Origin: Dicyema japonicum | Lineage: Eukaryota > Dicyemida > Rhombozoa > Dicyemidae | Assembly: GCA_011109175.1 (NCBI GenBank) | Contig: RDEW01000004.1 | Coordinates: 272,030 to 336,029, forward strand | Length of the DNA: 64,000 bases | Direction: 5' to 3' | Shown: positions 60,991-64,000 of the stretch, in pieces | Layout: every line of letters starts with the position of its first letter | Numbering within the stretch: the first letter of the stretch is position 1 | Notes under the pieces: model-generated | What the model saw: the letters and a program-made list of their open reading frames with translations, nothing else | Database searches by the model: none | Told to the model about the DNA's origin: nothing | Program-made: the position numbers and the translations under genes

Positions 60991-61866
60991 ATGCAAGGTA
61001 ATGATTCAAAAATTAAATAGACGGCAATTACAAATTCGATAAGATTTATGCTTCAACATCAAACGACCTGCAGTCCTTCAAACAGAAAAGTGAGTCTCTC
61101 TATAACTACAGTGCAAACAATGCGGGACATCCTAGACCAAATACAAAACAACCCATTTTCAACTGACTACGACCATGTACTGTATTTCATTATCTAACCT
61201 ACAGTCAACAGCAAAAGGACGAAGCCCTGAGCCTGGTGAATCAGATTGCGGACAAACTAAAGGTCCTCAATAGTGAGGCCTCCTCCGCGAACCCAGCTTT
61301 AGCAGTATGTCCTTTATTGAGCTTAGAAACGGTATAAACACCAGAACGAGAGTCTGGTGAATGAATTCTCTAAGTCTCTCGGTAATTTTCAAAAGTTTCA
61401 ACGAAATCTGGTGGAAGTGAAACAGAGACATACGCCGTTGGGAGAGAACGAACTATGTTGCCGCAGAGTGTGGGTCCAGGGGGACAGTTGGTGTTAGAGG
61501 ATACTGAACAGCTGGAAAGGGAGGAGCAGACAATCTATCAGTTGGAGGTATTTTGTAGAGTGAGGTTAGAGGGACATTGGGGATGTGAACATGATCTTCA
61601 AGAACCTGGCGATGATGGTGCATGAACAGGGAGCAGTGATTGGTATTGTTTGTTGTGATGACAGACACAATTGAGTCTAATATAGAAGATGCCAATGAGA
61701 ATGTGCAATTGGGAACTCAGCAGGTAGCACGTGCGAGGGAGTTTAAGGTGATGTTATGGTTGATTGATAGAAAAAATATAAGAGAAAGTGTTTATGTTTG
61801 ATAATATCAGTGTTGGTTATTGTGGGAATTATTATTGCTATTTTGGTGGCCAAAAATAATAAATAA
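60991..61866 (+). CDS. Endosomal-type syntaxin (Qa-SNARE, syntaxin-7/12-like)
   Basis: Nine exons (60991-60997, 61021-61089, 61112-61181, 61205-61304, 61327-61416, 61467-61547, 61570-61642, 61665-61747, 61771-61866) join in frame through introns of 23, 22, 23, 22, 50, 22, 22 and 23 nt, giving ~222 residues. Qa-SNAREs drive membrane fusion by forming a four-helix bundle. The N-terminal Habc-like region includes VNEFSKSLGNFQKFQRNLVE, as in syntaxins 7/12. The SNARE motif (~125-190) reads REEQTIYQLERDIGDVNMIF, then KNLAMMVHEQGAVIDTIESN with the zero-layer Gln in HEQG, then QLGTQQVARAREF. A basic KKYKRK precedes a single C-terminal membrane anchor (~199-217, IISVLVIVGIIIAILVA). Exon 1 is only 7 nt (ATGCAAG). 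The 50-nt intron is chosen because no shorter one keeps frame. Location on endosomes or lysosomes is inferred from similarity. Confidence 0.92.
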
Positions 61867-62221
61867 TTAATATATTCGGATTATTGAGTTATATAATATT
61901 AGTGGTTGGTTATTCTTTATGTCTACTATTTCATTATGACATGTTTACAATATGGCCATTGGTTTACTCCCACTATGTCTTAATGACGGAGATTCATTGC
62001 ATTATTCTAACAGGTGGGGTAATTTACGTTATTCACTTATAACTTGATAATTCCAAGATAAAAGAGGTAGAAGAACAGGTGTTCTATCTATACTAGAACC
62101 AAATAAACTTCATGGTGGAAAAGTAAAAATATTTGTAAATGTGGAATCCCACTTTAACGTCTGTTTACTGGAAAAGATCTTTAGAATTATAAAAAACCCA
62201 AAAATTGAGCCTGATAATACA
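61867..62221. other. Intergenic between syntaxin and the H4-like ORF
   Basis: About 350 bases. The H4-like frame is also open upstream from ~62060 (LEPNKLHGGKVKIFVNVESH), so a longer N-terminus cannot be excluded. Confidence 0.4.
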
Positions 62222-62614
62222 ATGTCTGGACCTGGTAAAAGTGCAAAAGAAGGAAAATCAAATGCAAAGCGATTCAAGAAGATCCTCATTAATTCTGACG
62301 ACTATGAGGACGTTTCACAAGTGGTTCGTCACACAGTGGACCACGTGGTTCAATTATTATTTCTAAATTGGCCCTCTATTGCAGTATACTTTAGAGGAAG
62401 TAAAATCCTGGAAAAGCTCAGGCGGGTCATTCGCGACTCGGTCCTATTGGCTTTTCGGGTAAACATGGAGATTGATGGCAGGGCTGCGTTCCATACAGCA
62501 GCGGACATCCCCTTACAGCCAGCGGTACAACAGGCTGTGCTTGCCACCAGGAGGACGGAATTAGAGATTGAGGCTCAACCTCACTTAACGAGAATAAAAA
62601 TGTTAATTTGCTAG
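62222..62614 (+). CDS. Possible divergent histone H4-like protein
   Basis: A 130-codon frame starting MSGPGKSAKEGKSNAKRFKK. Position by position this matches the H4 N-terminal tail (MSGxGKxxKxxGKxxAKRxxKxL), keeping the equivalents of Lys5, Lys8, Lys12, Lys16 and Lys20 but with Pro in place of Arg3. Further on, LEKLRRVIRDSVLLA resembles the H4 alpha-2 segment ending VIRDAV, and HTAADIPLQPAV faintly resembles the TAMDVVYAL of alpha-3. The region between is not recognisable, and the protein is ~27 residues longer than canonical H4. It could be a highly diverged H4 variant, a degenerate H4 pseudogene, or an unrelated protein. No micro-intron improved the match. The in-frame ATG at 62141 gives a longer product that I consider less likely. 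Confidence 0.4.
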   Translation: MSGPGKSAKEGKSNAKRFKKILINSDDYEDVSQVVRHTVDHVVQLLFLNWPSIAVYFRGSKILEKLRRVIRDSVLLAFRVNMEIDGRAAFHTAADIPLQPAVQQAVLATRRTELEIEAQPHLTRIKMLIC

Positions 62615-62849
62615 TATTCATCATAAAATGTTTTCTTGAAGTTCAACATATCCCATTTGAAGTCTGCCCACTATAGGGTTCTCATATCTAATAATTTGTG
62701 TGTTCTACCGAGAGAGTTTTCAACATAAAAAGATATTAATACTGCAAGTCTAAAAGTCACAATCAAATGCAGTCATATCTTTATCACGTAGGATATTCTC
62801 CCAAAACACTCATTATTTTGTTTCGCATATTATCAGGAGGTTAATTCGT

Positions 62850-63880
62850 GATAGGAATCGTTTAAGGGCTAAATTGAAGCGTTGTGTCGACAAAATAGAC
62901 GGGGAAATCTTATCTTCCAAAATCATGATGATGAAGGAGGCAATCAGCAGTATATGGAGAAATGAAACTGACCGTATATGGAAGGCTAGGGCTGCAAAGA
63001 TTGATATAAAATTCTCTGTTTTTGGAAATGCTATCGGAAGATGATGTGTTCAAAGTCTGGGGCAGAATTATATTAAATAAACCAAACGGGGGAGTATGCA
63101 TTACGGAAGAAACACAGGGACCAGCTCCAAAAAATTCAGGGTGTGGATCCGTGGACAAAAATAAGGTGTCTGCCGATATATTTAAACAATCAGACGAGGA
63201 ACTGCTTATTGCTGAAGGCATTCTTAGCGTTTTAGAAGTGATGAAGGCTATCAGGGAATGCAGGTCAATGCTCCAGGATGTTACCACATATCAATGAAAT
63301 TTATCCAAGAGGGTCCAGATATTTTATTTGACTATCTGCGATGGTGGGTGTTTACGACTTGGTCTCCTCCCTTTAAGATAGAAAAAAGCTGTCGTAAGGA
63401 TGATTCCAAAACCAGGAAAGTCAAAAAGAGATCCGGCAAGCTACAGGCATATTAGCTTAAAATTTTCTTTCCGAAAGTGATTGAACGTATCATTTTCAAA
63501 AAGCAAAGCAGACATATAGAAGAGAATGACTTTCTGTTTCCTGAGCAGTAGGGTTTTTTTCCAGAAGAAGCTGTGCAGACTGTTCCTTTCTACTAAATTG
63601 TGGAATCATGAAAACAAGGGATTCCAAGAGGCAAATAACTCATTATGTCTTGATATCTCGAAAGCATTCGACAGTGTATGCCATGAAGCGTTGTTAAAGC
63701 AGCTTGTGTTCCAAGATACCTATTTGTTTGGCTAAGAAGTTATCTTCAGGAAATACCTATTTTTTGTGAAGGTTTGTGGAAATATATCCGATGCAATGTT
63801 ATTCAAGAGAAGAGTACCACAAGGTTCAGTATTGAGCCCTATTTTGTTTAATATATTCATTGCGAGTTTTCCACGTCCGA
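62850..63880 (+). mobile_element. Family B LINE, RT region, broken
   Basis: On plus: a LRAKLKRCVDKIDGE-like linker at ~62865, EAISSIWRNETDRIWKARAA (62940), EVMKAIRECRSMLQDV (63240), MIPKPGKSKRDPASYRHISL (63400), ICLDISKAFDSVCHEALLKQ (~63650, motif A), and KRRVPQGSVLSPILFNIFIA (~63815, palm). All are in shifting frames. The catalytic YxDD would follow, but sequence changes to a terminal-repeat element at 63893, so the RT was cut by that insertion or lost. Confidence 0.78.
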
Positions 63881-63892
63881 GGAATATTAATA

Positions 63893-64000
63893 CAGTATGA
63901 CCTCCAGTTGGAACAGACCTCTGGCTTGGGGAACCTCTATTTTTGGGAAACGTCTGTTTTTGGGGCAATTTTTCAAAATGGATGCTCCAAATGGAGGTTA
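63893..64000. mobile_element. Short terminal-inverted-repeat element (MITE-like), at window edge
   Basis: Begins ACAGTATGACCTCCAGTTGG directly after LINE sequence and ends TCCAAATGGAGGTTA at 63986-64000. TGACCTCCAGTTGGA (63898) and the reverse complement of the end (TAACCTCCATTTGGA) match at 13 of 15 positions. The CAGTATGACCTC start resembles pogo-like termini. Whether it ends here or continues past the window is unknown. Confidence 0.55.

Noticed and set aside
62141-62614. Proteasome activator (PA28-type) gene
   Set aside because: First impression only; none of the PA28 helices or motifs can be found in the frame.

Overview
The window looks like part of a small, AT-rich invertebrate genome crowded with decayed non-LTR retrotransposons. 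Seven host-type genes can be assembled across GT-AG introns. They contain about 34 introns, most of them only 21-31 nt long and a few of 40-75 nt. The families (Qa-SNARE, RAD1, PET-LIM, linker histone, rhodopsin-type GPCR, MnSOD, sperm-tail PG-rich repeat protein) are animal-type. Such tiny introns are characteristic of dicyemid mesozoans such as Dicyema, which is my best guess; an orthonectid or another reduced animal cannot be excluded. Genes use the standard code, with TAA, TAG and TGA all serving as stops.

Host genes in order: linker histone H1 (3922-4749, +, 3 introns); a PET-LIM protein of the prickle/testin type (10320-11345, +, 4 introns); a peptide-type GPCR (19679-20813, +, 2 introns); a sperm-tail PG-rich repeat protein (31988-33622, +, 7 introns); mitochondrial-type MnSOD (37280-38039, -, 3 introns, first exon uncertain); checkpoint clamp subunit RAD1 (42362-43371, -, 7 introns); an endosomal-type syntaxin (60991-61866, +, 8 introns); and a possible, very divergent histone H4-like ORF (62222-62614, +). 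The genes are independent of each other; there is no operon-like grouping.

The rest is mostly dead LINEs, for which I use working letters. Family A: N-terminal PHD finger, reverse transcriptase (RT), C-terminal PD-(D/E)xK-type endonuclease (1-1169 -, 7625-10045 -, 25336-26345 -, 48680-51200 +, fragment 58780-58865 +). Family B: ORF1 with CCHC knuckles, then AP-endonuclease and RT (6170-7620 -, 26900-27140 +, 27340-27900 +, 38060-40070 +, 40690-41450 +, 47280-48520 +, 51300-54030 +, 62850-63880 +). Family C: AP-endonuclease plus an RT with an RSTADAVWSHR-type motif (28640-30245 +, 30250-30830 -, 43490-46130 +, 56600-58130 +, 59230-60240 +). Family D: R2-like RT with a CCHC/endonuclease tail (12790-15290 -, 16470-18480 -). 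Family E: Jockey/CR1-like (22271-23090 -, 23600-24130 -, 33870-35630 -, 55030-56060 -). Pogo/Tigger-type DNA transposon remnants lie at 30993-31415 and 36357-36840, and a short terminal-inverted-repeat element lies at the right edge.

No rRNA, convincing tRNA, CRISPR array or bacterial-type operon was seen. All boundaries of the decayed elements are approximate.
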